Positions 22,245 to 34,007 are shown, counted from the first letter of the stretch. The stretch is DNA of 64,000 nt from Porphyra umbilicalis (GCA_002049455.2 KV918849.1:124001-188000); one strand, 5' to 3'. Made by a program: numbers and translations. The notes: generated by a model not told the origin, from the letters alone.

Positions 22245-23114
22245 AGTTTCTTGAAGATTACAACGTGGACGAGGTCAACCGCTCTCATTGGCCCCGAGGG
22301 GACGTTACTGGTGTTCTTGTTTCAAGCTCCTTTCACGAAAATTGACATGCACCGAAGTGGCATCAGACCTGCTTCCGACAGGCACGGCCGAGATGCACAC
22401 CACACAAGGACAAGACATCCACAAATCCAACTGCGGTAATGCTCTCCGAGCGCTCTGTGGCTCATTTTCTTGCGCTGTGCACCCTTGTGCACGAACCGTC
22501 GACTCCTGAGCACTCTCTTTGACCAGCAAACAGGTAGCCGAGGGAGCAACATCTACATACAGATGGCCAGTGTCCCTCGGGAAGTGGTTCGGAAAAAAAA
22601 AGGACTGCAGATTCTGTCTCTCCTTCCCCGCTTGCCTAGACGAATGCACGGGGACCTGCTGGAAGCATTACATAACGCTGGCACACCCCCCCGACCATCA
22701 TTGCATATGAAGATGCGGGGCAGTCTTGATGCAGTAGTATGCCCACACTGTGCCTCGGAACGCGACGACAATGTTTGCTATGGTTGCCCTGTATTCGCAA
22801 AAGAGAAAAAGAACGAAAGAGTATCCGCGGGGAGGACACAGGGGTGACCAAATGAGCATATTTGCGGATAGGGGGGGAGGATGAGCGTTGTTTCCCGCCG
22901 TGTGTTTCGGACGTACGCGCGTCCCCCCTCCCCCCCACGCCCCCCCCCCTGCACTGACCCTACACTGACCCGTGCAACTACCGTACGACACAGCGTACGT
23001 CCGGTCTTTGTTTTCCTTTGCCATAGTGAGCCGCACCACTGAAAGACGGCAACGGCACAGCGATCACCCGGGCGCATACAAAATCGGCTGCGGACGACGG
23101 GCGCAGCAACGCGC

Positions 23115-23320
23115 GGGCAAGACGTGATCCGTCGGATCCAGTCACCGCCCACGGGTCATCCTGGATCGTCAGGCACCCCTCTCACAGAGCCTTCTCAGGC
23201 CGAAATTGAGACGGGTGTCACCCCCCTCACAGGGGTCGTAGAGGCCGAAACAGGGGACGTCCCCTGTTTCGGCCTCTACGACCTCTGTGAGAGGGCTAAT
23301 TCATATCTACCACTCATATT
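23115..23320. repeat. Right subterminal block with a 50-base perfect palindrome
   Basis: From 23234 to 23283 the sequence equals its own reverse complement (arms GGTCGTAGAGGCCGAAACAG, centre GGACGTCC), extended imperfectly by CTCACAGG/CTGTGAG outside. Related units (CCTCTCACAGAGCC, GAGGCCGAAA) flank it. It mirrors the palindrome block at 9236-9480 near the other terminus. Confidence 0.8.
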
Positions 23321-24094
23321 TCAGCACGTTGCAGCTTGTCTTTTCATCCCTGCCATGTAATGCTCAGACCCAGAAGAGCAGCCTTAACTAGGCGTGCCAT
23401 CGGCCGCCCTTACCGGGAGGTTGCCCAATCGTCAGCTAGGACCACTATCTGCGTCGAGGCCCCACCGACGGGCGTCGAGGCCAATCGGCGATCGACATCG
23501 GTTATCGGTAGTCCCGTCCGAGGGGCCTCGATGGGCCGATCGAGACCCCTGGTTCGATCGCCTTACAGATGTGACTGGAAGCAGGTTCATCGAAGGCTCG
23601 ATGAGGTGCGAGACACACGACTGCGCGTAACCGCTGCTCAGACGCGTTCTGGAGCGGCACTCGTGCCGGAGCAGCTGTCGCGTCCGACTGCCGCGTCTGG
23701 TACCCGCCGCTGGCAGCGGCGCCTTGGGCCTTGGCTCGGACTCACCCGCCCAGGTGGGAACGACCGGGGCGGTGGAGACTTTTGGAGCGGCGCGCCGAGT
23801 GGCGACGGCCCACCGACAAGAAAAAAAAAACAAGCAGAGCGTGGGAGGCGCGTGATATCTGAGACTTGGGGCCCGAGAAATGGAGAAAGCAGCTGTGGCT
23901 GCGGTCGCAGCCTCCAACAGTTGCTCAAGCACCGCGCAGAGGGGGACACTGGTCAAGCTCCGAGGCGGGTACTGGTCTAGCCAAGCGCGCGAAGGACCCC
24001 GACTGGTAGCAGAGCTGTGCCCGCAAAGTCGACAGACTAGAGCGAGAGGAAAGGTGTAAAAATAAAACAAGCAACAGCAGCAAGACAAAGTGAG

Positions 24095-24616
24095 CTACAC
24101 CCACGGATAAAAAGGATTGACAAAGAAACGCATGGCACGGTGCTCGTGGACCGCACCGTGGAGGCTGGGCGGCTCCGCGTTGATCCCCTTGCGAGCGAGC
24201 AAGTCGGCAAAGTCGGGCACGACGTGCACGAGGCGCTTGATGTGCGCTAATGGCACTTCACGGACGGCAGCGTCCGTGCTGTTCTCAGGGAAGGACCAGC
24301 ACAGACGTTGGCAGCCCCTCGCGCCCAGCGAGCAGCCCGGCTCGGCTTCAACGGGTGCCCACTCTCGGACGTACGCGTAGTCACCGTCTGGATGTCGTAC
24401 GATGGCATGGACCTCACCAATGCACAAATCCGCACTGTTCTTGCCGCCCGCACCGGCCATCTCACTTCGCTCACCGACAGACGAGCCCTCGGTGGGCGTC
24501 CCCTTGCTGCCAGAGTCTTCCGCTTCACCGTTGACGCCTGTCCCGTCGCCGCTGTGCACCCGATAGAGTACCGCGTCGTACCAGGGCGCGCCGCGGAAGC
24601 TAGGGTTGGATCTCAG
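24095..24616 (-). CDS. C-terminal exon of the large transposase (Plavaka/CACTA-like)
   Basis: An acceptor CTCTAGCAG ends at 24617. The exon then reads LRSNPSFRGAPWYDAVLYRV, a Ser/Gly linker, CIGEVHAIVRHPDGDYAYVREW, then LAHIKRLVHVVPDF and the end MRFFVNPFYPWV. The order (N-P-S-F-x-G-x-x-x-Y-D-A-V, G-E-V-x-A, R-x-V-H-V-V-P-D-F, F-F-V-N) is the usual C-terminal signature of Plavaka/KDZ-like transposase proteins as I know them. An upstream piece with FQVVGCGFDGAPHCVALKSL (about 24815-24895) may be the preceding exon. It lies about 8 kb from the next recognisable exon, and the nested element at 25639-31357 explains most of that gap. Confidence 0.65.
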   Translation of the reverse strand: MRSNPSFRGAPWYDAVLYRVHSGDGTGVNGEAEDSGSKGTPTEGSSVGERSEMAGAGGKNSADLCIGEVHAIVRHPDGDYAYVREWAPVEAEPGCSLGARGCQRLCWSFPENSTDAAVREVPLAHIKRLVHVVPDFADLLARKGINAEPPSLHGAVHEHRAMRFFVNPFYPWV

Positions 24617-25638
24617 CTGCTAGAGGACATGCGCGCCGCAGTCAAGCTCTGCAGTAATGGTCACCAACGACAGGACGGGAACCTTGGCCGCCAGCGGCAG
24701 TTGTAGCAATTCGGCCATCACTGCCATTCCTGGACGGCTGGCGAGCGCCGCCACCGGCGTCTTGGACAGGTACGTCGTCGTCGGCGGTTCTGCCATCGCG
24801 CTTCTTTGGTTACTTTCAAGCGATTTGAGGGCGACACAGTGTGGTGCCCCATCGAAACCGCAGCCTACGACTTGGAATGGCCGGTCGGGGATCTGGAGAC
24901 ACAATTATTCGGTTCGGATGGCATGTCCGACGGCTAAGACAACGAGAATCAAGCTCACACGGCCAAGTCCGAGGCTTGTGTATCACTGTAATGATGCAAT
25001 TTCACAAATTCAGGAGGGGCCTCGCCCCTGGTACACTCAGGCGAGATCACTGTCAGCGCGGAATGGTGAGGACAACAGCGACCGGCCTCGACGTCCGAGG
25101 TTGAGTGTTTCCGCCCTGCGGCGAGGTGTTTTGAGACGATATTCATTGGATCAGAGCCATGTCCGCATTGTTCTGCTCGTGTACCCGTGTGTTTCCAGTA
25201 ATATGATTGGTTGGCGGTCGCCACTTCTCCCATAAATGCCCCCAGAGCACGTGGGGGGGCGGGAGAGACCCCAACCGCCACTACCTATGCCGCGAAGGGC
25301 ACCCCTCGCGGCCGGCGGCAAACCCCCGCCCCCGCCGCCTGCGCGTTGGCACCAACTCTGGTCGCTGCCTGTGCGGTGGCGGTGGTGATGGCGGTGGCCA
25401 TGGCTTCGGAGGAGACGGCGGCGGCTGAGGGAGGGGGGGGGGGGGGGAGGCGGGGCGGCGGTGGGGGCGGCCGCTGTGGGTCGCGGCCAAGGCGGCGGAC
25501 ACGTCGGCGTCCGCTGGCGCCGCCGAAGAGTGGCGGCGGTGTCGGAGGCCACCGCCGGGACGGTAGCTTCGCCGGACCGGCGACGGCGGGGCGGCAAGCG
25601 TGGCTGCGGCAGGGCGCACCGGCGGCGGCCGCGGTTAA
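24617..25638. other. Intron or gap sequence left of the nested element
   Basis: 24815-24895 may hold a further transposase exon on the minus strand. 25250-25638 is GC-rich low complexity that resumes at 31361 on the other side of the nested element, consistent with one tract split by its insertion. Confidence 0.5.
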
Positions 25639-26229
25639 GAGCATTCCCACCAATGTCGGGCCAACGCCATATTGGGCACACGTTGCAGAAACGTGTCTCA
25701 AATTCGTCGTTGGCCAGTTCTCGGGGCGGGTAACAATGTCGAACGAGCACGCGGCGTTGCCAACGGAGGTCAAGCGAGTTAAAACGCGAATGTACTTGCG
25801 TCCGATTCGGGGTCGGAGCCGTTGGCCCCGGGGCCAACGAGTTGCCAACGGAGCCTCCGTTGGCAACTCGTTGGCCCTGGGGCCAACGGGTTCTGTGCTC
25901 TGATTGGTCTATCGCGGTTTCACGGGGTTAAATGAGTGACATGTGGCAGTTCATATTGTCCTCAGATTGCCCAATTTATCATATTTTTGTTTCGACAGCC
26001 ACCCACGGATGGAATATGGTACCTCTCGGAACTGGACGGCCGCGTGCCAGCTCGGCCCAAGGGTCCCGATCGTTGGAGCGTGTCACGTATGAATCATGCG
26101 GTGGCACGTGCCCGAACGTTGTGTCGGGCCTGTCAGACACGCGGCGCGTTCCCACTGACACTGGAAAACCCAGAGGATCGGCGCTAATGAGGGGGGACAC
26201 GAGGCGGGGCTGCGCCGAGCGGCCCCGCC

Positions 26230-28850
26230 TCAGGCCCTCCCCAGGCTGCGACGCGGCCGCTCAGGCCGCCACGCGTGCCCGCGTGGTGGCCGTGGCCAGC
26301 GCCGGTGCTCGCCCGCCCCCCCCCCCCGCACCAAACGGCAGTGGGGGTGGCCCACGGCAGTGCCCACGGCCGCCCTTACCACCGCCAGCACTGCACCAGC
26401 CACCCTTGCTCGCCCGCGGCCGGCGCCGCCACCCCACCCACCGCAATCCCCGCAGTCACCGCCGCCCCCGGCGCCGTCAGCTACGTCCCCCCCGGCTGCA
26501 GCCGCCCTCGCGGCTGTTGGTCGTCGCCGGCCGCGCCGCCCCCGGACCGGCGGCCTCCTCGTCGCCACCGATGTCGGCCGCCGCCGTTCCGTGTCCCGCC
26601 GGCGTCCGCAGCCGCCACCCCTGTCGTCCTCACCTCCGCAGCCGCCACCCGCTGCCGGCCCCTCCCCGGCAGCCCCCGCCACTGTTGTCCGCCACCGCCG
26701 GTGTCCGCGGTCGCCGGCCCCGCTGCCCCTGCCGCAGCCGCCGTCATCGGCCTCCCCCGTTGTCCCTGCCAACGCCGCCTGCTGCCGCCACGCTTCCCGC
26801 CGCCGACGTCCCCGCCCCCGCCGCCATCGGCCGCCGGCGCCGCCGCAACCCGCGCGGCCGTCTGGCGCTGGCCCCCCCACTACCACGCCCCCACCGCCGC
26901 CCCCGCCGTCGCTGCCTCCCCTGCCGCCGACGACCGCCGCCGCCACCGGCCCCGCCGACCACGGCTTCGGCCGAGTGTCGTCCCCGCCCCTGCCACAGTC
27001 CCCGCCGTAGGCGAGCACCGTCCCCGCCGTCGCCGCCCCCGCCGCCGCCTTCGCCGCCGCGGACCGCCGCCGCCCCCGTCCCGACCGTCGCCGCGCGCCC
27101 CCCCCGCCGCCGCCTCCGACCCTCGCCCCCGCCGTCGCCGCTGCCTCCTCCGCCGCAGACCGCCGACACCACCACCCCTGCCTTCCGCCGTCCCCGTTGA
27201 CCGCCTCCCCCGCCTCCTCCCTCATCATCGCCGACCCTTTCTGACCACGTTGAGGCCGTTGCCCTCCGCCCCCCCCGCCGCCGCCTCCGACCTTCGCCCC
27301 CGCCGTCGCCGCTGCCACCGCCGCCGCAGACCGCCGACACCACCACCCCTGCCTTCCGCCGTCCCCGTTGACCGCCTCCCCCGCCTCCTCCCTCATCATC
27401 GCCATCCCTCTCTGACCACGTTGAGGCCGTTGCCGTCCGCCCCCCGCACTGCAGCCGCCGACCGCCGCCCCAGCTCCCACCACCGCCGCCAACCCCGGCC
27501 TCGCCGACCGCCGCTACCTCCGTCCCGACCGTCGCCGCTCACCCCCCCCGCCGTAGCCTTCGACCGCCGCCCCCGCCGTCGCCGCTTCCACCGCCGCCGC
27601 AGACCGCCGCCGCCACCGCCCCCGCAGACTGCCGCCCCCGTCGACCGCGGCCCCCCACCCCGCCCCCGTCCCCCCCGCTGCAGCCAGAGACCGAATCCCC
27701 CGTCGGCGCCGCTCCCGTGGCCGCCACCACCTGCCGCCCTCCGCGCCCCCGCCGGCATCCCCGGAGCGGTCGACCACCGCCGCCGCCACATCCGGAGTCG
27801 ACCGCCGCCTCCCGCCCCGCTTCCGCCGACCACCGGGGCTCCTGACGCCACCGGCGCCCTTGACCGCCGTCCTCGCCCCAGCTGTCGCCCCCGCCGCGGC
27901 CGACCGCCGGCTCCGCCCTCCCCACAACCATAACAACCGCCGCTGACCGCCGCCGCCGCTTGCCCCGCTCCCCCGCCACAGACGCCGGAGTCGGCCGCTC
28001 CCGCCGTGTCTGCCGCCGGAGTCGTCCACCGCCGCCCGCGCCACAGCCGCCCCCACCTCCCCAGAGGCCGCCGCCACCGCTGCCGTCGGGCACCGCCGCA
28101 CCGCCGCCGATCCCGCCGCCGACGACCCTCGGCATCGCCGCCCCGGCCTCCGCCGCTGTTGGCTGGCACCGCCCCCGCCGCCCCTGCCGCCGTCAGTGCC
28201 GGCCTCCCCAACAGACGCCGCCAATTCCGCCGCCGTCGGCCCACCCCGCCGCCCCTGCCCCCGTCTCCAGCAGCCGCAGTCCCCCCGCCCTCCCCTCCGC
28301 ACCCGCCGCCGCCCTTCTTTCCGTCGCCGCCCCCTCCCCCTCAGCCACCGGCCGCCGCCAGACCCGCTCGCACCTGCCGCTGTCTGCAGCCGCCTCCGGC
28401 GGTCCCGCAGCTCTTGAAGCCCCCGCCGCCGTCGGGCAGTGCGCAGCCTGCCCCAGCGGCGGTTGGTCGCCTCCCCGCCCGTCACTGCCTCTTCGCCCAG
28501 CGACCGGCCTCAGCCTCCCATGTCAGCATTTCCTCCGTCTGCCCCCCCCCGCCGCCACCGTGCTCGCCCGAGCCGTCCCCACCGCTATCTGCGTCCGCCA
28601 TTGCCCCCGCCACCGCTGCCACCTCCCCAACACCCCTCGCCCCCGCCACACGCGTCGCACCGTCTCCTAGTGCCGCCAATCCGGCCCCCGGCGAAGTTTG
28701 CCGCTAGCCCAGCCGCCTTCACCGCCGTCGCTGGCCAACCCTACAGTCTCCGCGGACCCCGGATGCCGCCCCAGCGGATACCCCCGCCACAGGGCGGTTC
28801 CGCGCGCGCTGGCGTCGCCGATCCCCCCGCCAAACCCCAGTAAAGGGTGG
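26230..28850. repeat. CCG/CCGCC-rich low-complexity core of the nested element
   Basis: About 2.6 kb of imperfect CCGCC, CGCCGT and CCCCC motifs. Frames are open for hundreds of codons on both strands because stop codons are rare, giving Pro/Arg or Gly/Ala strings. A 171-base unit (with GACACCACCACCCCTGCC and TGACCACGTTGAGGCC) is tandemly duplicated at about 27098-27445 in a multiple of three. I do not accept any of these frames as a gene. Confidence 0.8.
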
Positions 28851-30129
28851 GCCTGTGAGTTCAAACGGAGCCTTCTGATTGTCAGAGAGTGCTCGCAATG
28901 ACGTGCCATTCTGTTGTTTTTTTCGCAGACCAGAGAGACAGAGAAGCAGACATTCCAGGCCGAACAAAGAGGGACACCCATGTTCAGTAGATGGTCTTTT
29001 TCTTCTTGTACGTTGTCATGCGTTTTTCTGTCACATAAGCTTGTCGCGTCCCTCTACCTTACGGCCTCTTAGTAGCCATAACACTGGAAAAATGGGGTTA
29101 TAACTTGGATATCGCCCCCCCCCTGCGGCGCAGAGGCACTCCCCCAGCGCGTCGGGGGCGGAGCCCTCGAGGCGGACGGCGCAGATACATGATGCGGCCA
29201 CGTCATTCAGCAGCGCCGCCGTGAGGGTGAGCGGGGCGGAGGGCGCTCGCGCGCACAGCCGGCGGGCTGTTCCCGACTCAGTGCGACGACTGCCGCCGTA
29301 GCGGCAGCCGCATCGACCGAAAGTGGCAACCCCCCCGCGTGTGGCCAAACGGAGGCTCTGCCGCGGGCCAGAGCGATCCCGCCTACCGCAGGCGGCCACC
29401 ACCCGGCGCTGTCCTCAGAGCGGAGGCGTCTGTTGCCCACCTGTCGGTGGCTGCGGGCTGTACCCCGGCTACCGGGACGCTGCTGTGTGGTTGCGGACGG
29501 GGTAACTGCGGGGGAGGGTCGCGGGGGCGGGTCAGGGGGCGGCGCTGGCAGGGTCAAGAGAAGTGTGGGCTCTGTATTGGCTGACAAGCGCCGATTGGAC
29601 GTCAAAGCCAGCAGCTACGTACATGCATTGACGAGCCAGTGCATGGGTCAACAGGGATCCTGGTGCCTGGCCTGTCAACGTTTCCCCTTCCACAGGTATC
29701 AAAAGTGCCCACAACAGCACGGAGCACCCACACCAGCGCACAAACACGCACTCAGAAGTGCCTGGATGTCGATCAGTGCCCTCTATTGACACTTTCTGGC
29801 CCTGCCTGGCTTGTTTTGGACAGCCCAGCCCCGTGACCGGGGTCCCAGCGCCTTCGAAACCGCCCCACTCAGCGTAAGGTGGAACGCACACAGTAGAGAG
29901 CGACACGCACACGGCTCTTGGGCCACTCGCTAGCGCAAATCAGCAGGCGACTGTGGCCGCAAACGACCGTTCGACCGGGATGACTCAGCTTCCAAGGCCT
30001 TGCACAACCTGAGGGGGTGCGACCGCAACACACGTCACGCACTCGTGCGGATTCGATCCAAATTGGTACCGAAAGGCCTCCACGTGTCTCGCTAGATTGC
30101 CTTGATTTGGGCGCTTTGGGCTCCGTTCA
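28851..30129. other. Non-coding stretch inside the nested Harbinger-type element
   Basis: Mixed composition. I see no gene and no strong repeat. Confidence 0.45.
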
Positions 30130-31071
30130 GGCCTGTTCTCAGTCGCGCTTCGTGTGACGGAACGCCGGATGTACCGCGATTCTATTGGTCGAGAAGCGAA
30201 ACACAGGGCTACAAGGCGCCACATTGTACGCCACATGAAGCAACCTACGTAAACGTTTCGCGTAGGTTGCTTCATGTGACCACATGTGGCGGCCGCCGCG
30301 GTCTCGCAATGCATTTCGAAACGGCTGTCACTTGCTGCGCAATTATGTGTGGATCGCACAAGAAATCCAAGGCTGTCAGTCACCCGCCAATTCAACTCTG
30401 ACGCTTCGCGACAAGACGCAAGCAGCGCCAGCATGCGTTGGTCCGAGCCACCCGTGCCAGGCACACCAACGGGTCCCAGCACCCCGCTCGTAGCGGCCAC
30501 CCCCGCTCTTGGCGGTCATCTCCGATCATCCCCCCCCCAACGCATTTCGCGCCCGCCCTGGCCGGCCGCAGCGTTCAAGATGCCACTCCTTCTTGTTCCA
30601 GCACGTGTGAGTCGCGGTGGTTCATAGCCGCGGACATTTTATGACGGTAGTGGTGCGGTGAACGAGATGCGAGACCCTGAAGGCCCTGGGATGCACCGGG
30701 TCGCTCGCCAGTCGAGTAGAAAGCGGTCCCCGGAGCAAGGAGCTTCACAATTTTTCGCTCCCCCCATCTCACATCAGCTACCACTCGCGCGCTCTTTGTC
30801 GCATATCCCTTTTTTCCCCCAGCCCGTCTTCCTCCTTCTCCCTCCTGCGTCGCTTCCTCCACTCCTCAAGCACGGCGCAGGCTTGGAACTGCCTGGGTGA
30901 ACCCGCATCAATCCGATCGTAGCTCAAGAGAACCATTCGAGTTGATTTGGACTTGTACATGTGTTTATAAAGTCACCTCAAAAGTGTCGTTCGTGTCTGC
31001 GCGCAGCATTCTCACTTCGCTGCGCCGTCACATGAATGTGGCGTCACACGAAGCGCGACTGAGAACGGGCC
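30130..31071. mobile_element. Small inverted-terminal element nested inside the Harbinger-type element
   Basis: GTTCTCAGTCGCGCTTCGTG at 30135 has a perfect 24-base inverse at 31043-31066, extended outward to GGCC on both sides with one mismatch. TCA flanks both ends and may be a target duplication. A hairpin with an 18-bp stem (CACATGAAGCAACCTACG) lies inside at 30232-30278. No coding sequence. Confidence 0.6.
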
Positions 31072-31360
31072 TCACACGCTTTCCGTGACATGTTCGGCAG
31101 CTATTCGACGGACGCCTCTTCATTTCGATACTGGCGACGACGCTGATACGTGTCCTTCGTTGGCAACCACCCACTGCGGCCACCAACGTCAAGGCCAACG
31201 GCGCTCAGATCTTCGAAAGGTAGCCCACTCTATTTCACCCATTACATTGCCCGTTGGCAACGCGTTGGCCCGTTGGCAACTGACCACTCGCAGGGCCACA
31301 CGTAGCGGTTTCATTTCACCGTTTCACACCGTTGGCCCGACATTGGTGGGAATGCTCTAA

Positions 31361-32400
31361 GCCGGCCCGCCGGGGCGGTCGGTCGCGCCGGCCTCTGGCG
31401 GCGGCACGGCGGCGGCGGGCGGCGGCGGGCGGCGGCGGTTCGGCGGCGACGTGTGGCAGCGGAGTGCCGGCGCGGTCCGCGGCCGGCTGCGGTTAGGAGG
31501 CAGGCAGCGGCGGCGGCGAGGAGCGGGATCGCGTCCGCGGCCTCCCGCCGCGGGGGGCCGTGGGGGGCAAACGTGCGGGGGGGTGCGCGGAGTCGGCGGC
31601 GGCGGCGGCAAGCCGCGGCGGTGTCGGGCGTTGCGGCGGCGTCGGCCGCCGCCGCCACGCGTCGCCGCCGCCACTGCTAATGCACAAGGCGGCGAAGGCG
31701 GCAAGGGGCGGCGGCGATGCGGCGGTCGGCGGCCGCGGCTACCGCGTTGTCGCTGCGGGGGGAAGGGCGGACTTGCTGGGGGGGTGCGTGGTGTCAGCGG
31801 CGGCAGCGCCAAGCCGCGGCGGTGTCGGGCGTTGCGCCGGCGTTGTCCGCCGCCGCCACGCGTCGCCACCGCCGCCACCAATGCACAAGGCGGCGGCGGC
31901 GGCAAGGGGCGGCGGCGATGAGACAGTCGGAAGCCGCAGCTGCCGCGTTGTCGGCGCGGGGAAGAGGGCGGACGTGCTGTGGCGGTGCGCGGTGTCGGTG
32001 GCGGCGGCGGCAAGCCGCGGCGGTGGGCGGCGAGAGCGACGCGGCAGCGGCGGTGGTCTTGGCGGCCAAGGAGGTGCGCGCGGCTGGGGGGGGGGGCGGC
32101 GTCGCCGGCGCCGCGTCGACCCCGGGTGGGGGGCGGGCGCCAGCGGCGGCAGGGGGCGGCGCCGCGGCGGCTGTCGCGGTTTTCGCGCCCGCGGGCGACA
32201 GGCACCCCGCGCGGGGGCGGCGCCGCGGCAGCCTACGGGGGCAGCGACTCGGCGGCGGCGACTCTGCGACGGTGCCTGGGCGCGGCCGGCAGCCGTCGGG
32301 CGACGGCGGGGCGACGGCGGCGGTTGCCGGCCGCAAGGTGGCGGGCTGCACCGGCGGTGGGGCGGCGGCGGGAAGCGCCGCCTCAACGAGTCCCCCTGAT
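31361..32400. repeat. GGC-rich low-complexity tract right of the nested element
   Basis: GGCGGCGG-based sequence with loosely repeated units of about 200 bases (GGTGTCGGGCGTTGCGGCGG, CCACGCGTCGCC, ATGCACAAGGCGGCG; at about 31618, 31825 and 31990). It is probably the continuation of 25250-25638, split by the insertion. The open frames on both strands are compositional. Confidence 0.7.
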
Positions 32401-32651
32401 ATGGTTGGTCGCGTGTCAATCATTGATTGGCACAAAATTGGATCAACAAATCTGCATCCGCCAAATAGTACTGAAACATATACCCAAAATCAGTGGTAAA
32501 TGTGTCTCGCAGATTATGCCTGAAATCGGACAAGCCGGTTAGCTATCCGTTTGCTTGGGTGTCCCCTTGGATCCACCGTATAACTCTCTTTGTAGCCCCC
32601 GTTGGCGACTTCTTGGCGACACAGCTCGCGCCTGTGTCGCCTCGAAGTTAC

Positions 32652-33797
32652 CAAGAAGTAACCCGAAAAATCGAGTGGGCAGAACCGCCGACGGTCTGCT
32701 TGGCGGCGCCCCTGGAAAACGCCACAGGCATCATCCCACTTGACGTGTTCGACGCGAGCGAGCCGCCCGAGTCCACCACCGGCGGTACCGCAGGCGACGA
32801 TACTGACGTCGGCGATGGCTCCCCGGTGGAGCTGGAGGCGACGACCGGCGCTTGTGCCGAGACAGGCGATGGCCTGAACGCGGGCGCCATGGCACCGCCC
32901 CCGGCGGCTGCCTCGTTGGCGGTCAAGACCGCCCGTGTCCCCTGGGAGCGCCTCACGAGTTGCTCCGTGAAGCTGCCGTGGCCCTTGTTGGTGCAGTTGT
33001 AAAACCCTTTGTCCATCTTGTGCTCCGTCTCGTTGCCCCCCGTGTTGCCATTTCGCAGGTTGCCGTGCATGCGAATCGCGTCCAGCACGTGCCTCAACAG
33101 CTTGTGCATCTTGGTGCTGTAGATTGGGCCGAGGATTGGGTTGACATAATCGGTCACAAACATGGAGGCCTGCTTGGAAATGGACTCTGCCCGGGATAGC
33201 GTCATGGGCGGGGCGGAGGAAGCGCCGACATGGTTGCTAATCCGCCCATAGAGCATTGCATACTCAGCAAACATGGCTGTCACCGCCACGTCCATCGGTG
33301 TGTCGCCGAAGGCAGCGTGATACGCGTCCCAGTCGTATTCGTAGCTGGCGCTGAGGCCCTCCCCTTCTTCGTCGACCACGTGGTCGGCAGCGCCCGCCGC
33401 CCCGCACGCCGCCGAGCCCACCGCCGAGCCCACCGCTTCGCCCGTCTCCTCGCCCACCGACGCACCCGCTGCCGCAGCCGCCCCCTCACCGGCCGCCTCG
33501 ACCGCCTCGGGACCAACCGCCGCCGCCGCCGCGGCACCAACCGCTTCGACCACCGCAGCACCTGCCGCCGCGACCGCCTCCGCGGCTGCCGGCGTGCTGG
33601 CCACCGCGGTTGCCACCACCTGAACGTTCCCAATATCGTGGGTCGCCACCCAGGGCACCGAGGCGGACGCACAAACTGCCATGTGCACCCACATCAGGCC
33701 AAAGATCCCAATGACCACAAAGGGAAGCATTGCCACACCCGCGCGCTGCTGCGCGCCCGTGAATGTGGCCTGTTTCTCATCAGGGCCAACAAAGTAC
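32652..33797 (-). CDS. Internal exon of the large transposase
   Basis: Bounded by an acceptor CCGACAG (exon from 33797) and a donor CTTG|GTAACT (after 32652). It joins in phase to the exon ending at 34008 across a 210-bp intron, giving ATAPG|YFVGPDEK. It reads FTGAQQRAGVAMLPFVVIGIFG, a long Ala/Glu/Val linker, then DYVNPILGPIYSTKMHKLLRHV, DAIRMHGNLRNGNT, NETEHKMDKGFYNCTNK and FTEQLVRRSQG. In Plavaka/KDZ-like transposases this K-x-H-x-L-x-R-H ... G-N-T-x-x-N-E-x-x-H-K block follows the catalytic core. Intact as an exon. Confidence 0.7.
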
Positions 33798-34007
33798 CTG
33801 TCGGAACACAAAGCGAGTCACATTGAGTAGAGAAGCGAGGCACATGACCGGATCACCAGAAATGGCAAAACAAAAGCCGCGGTAGAAGAAAAACACTGCA
33901 GTCAGTCAGAATCCATGCAAAGAGCTGGGAAATTGCTGGAGCCGCTGCGAGCTCATTCGAATGGATGGATGCGGCGAGAAGAAGAAACGGGAGGAACCTC
34001 AACTCAC

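Larger units (their letters stand above)
9176..23396. mobile_element. 14.2-kb inverted-terminal DNA element carrying a Harbinger-type nuclease and partner genes
   Basis: Left end CACGCCTAGTTAAGCCTGC (9176 onward) and the reverse complement of the right end CACGCCTAGTTAAGGCTGC (ending 23396) agree over about 40 bases with one mismatch. Both ends carry subterminal palindrome-rich blocks (9240-9480; 23115-23320). Inside are the DDE nuclease, a Myb/SANT-like protein, a twin Cys-module protein and a basic Ala/Lys-rich protein. TTAA lies at the same place at both ends. If that is the true border it would give a TTAA or TTA/TAA target duplication; otherwise no duplication is visible. The same outer motif occurs on fragments ending near 7202 and 22118, so a family exists. 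The unit could also be composite, with the Harbinger genes nested in a non-autonomous shell. Confidence 0.65.
25639..31357. mobile_element. Non-autonomous PIF/Harbinger-type element, 5719 bp, with TAA target duplication
   Basis: Left terminus GAGCATTCCCACCAATGTCG... and right terminus (inverse) match perfectly over 28 bases. TAA flanks both ends (25636-25638 and 31358-31360), the hallmark 3-bp duplication of PIF/Harbinger. Subterminal GTTGGCAAC and GGCCAACG motifs recur on both sides (25820-25890; 31155-31280). I find no transposase gene inside; most of the interior is Pro/Arg-coding-like low complexity. It could be mobilised in trans by a Harbinger nuclease. The 11-12.6 kb gene is one candidate, but its element has different ends. 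Confidence 0.85.

Noticed and set aside
7104-22439. Recurring short peptides such as MTNEQSYLREEP in several places
   Set aside because: They are translations of a repeated non-coding transposon end, in varying frames.
26230-28850. Very long open frames (up to 550 codons) on both strands
   Set aside because: All six phases are open because of CCG-type composition; the products are Pro/Arg or Gly/Ala strings with no domain or good start.
31357-32435. Long open frames in the GGC-rich tract
   Set aside because: Same compositional cause; no domain.
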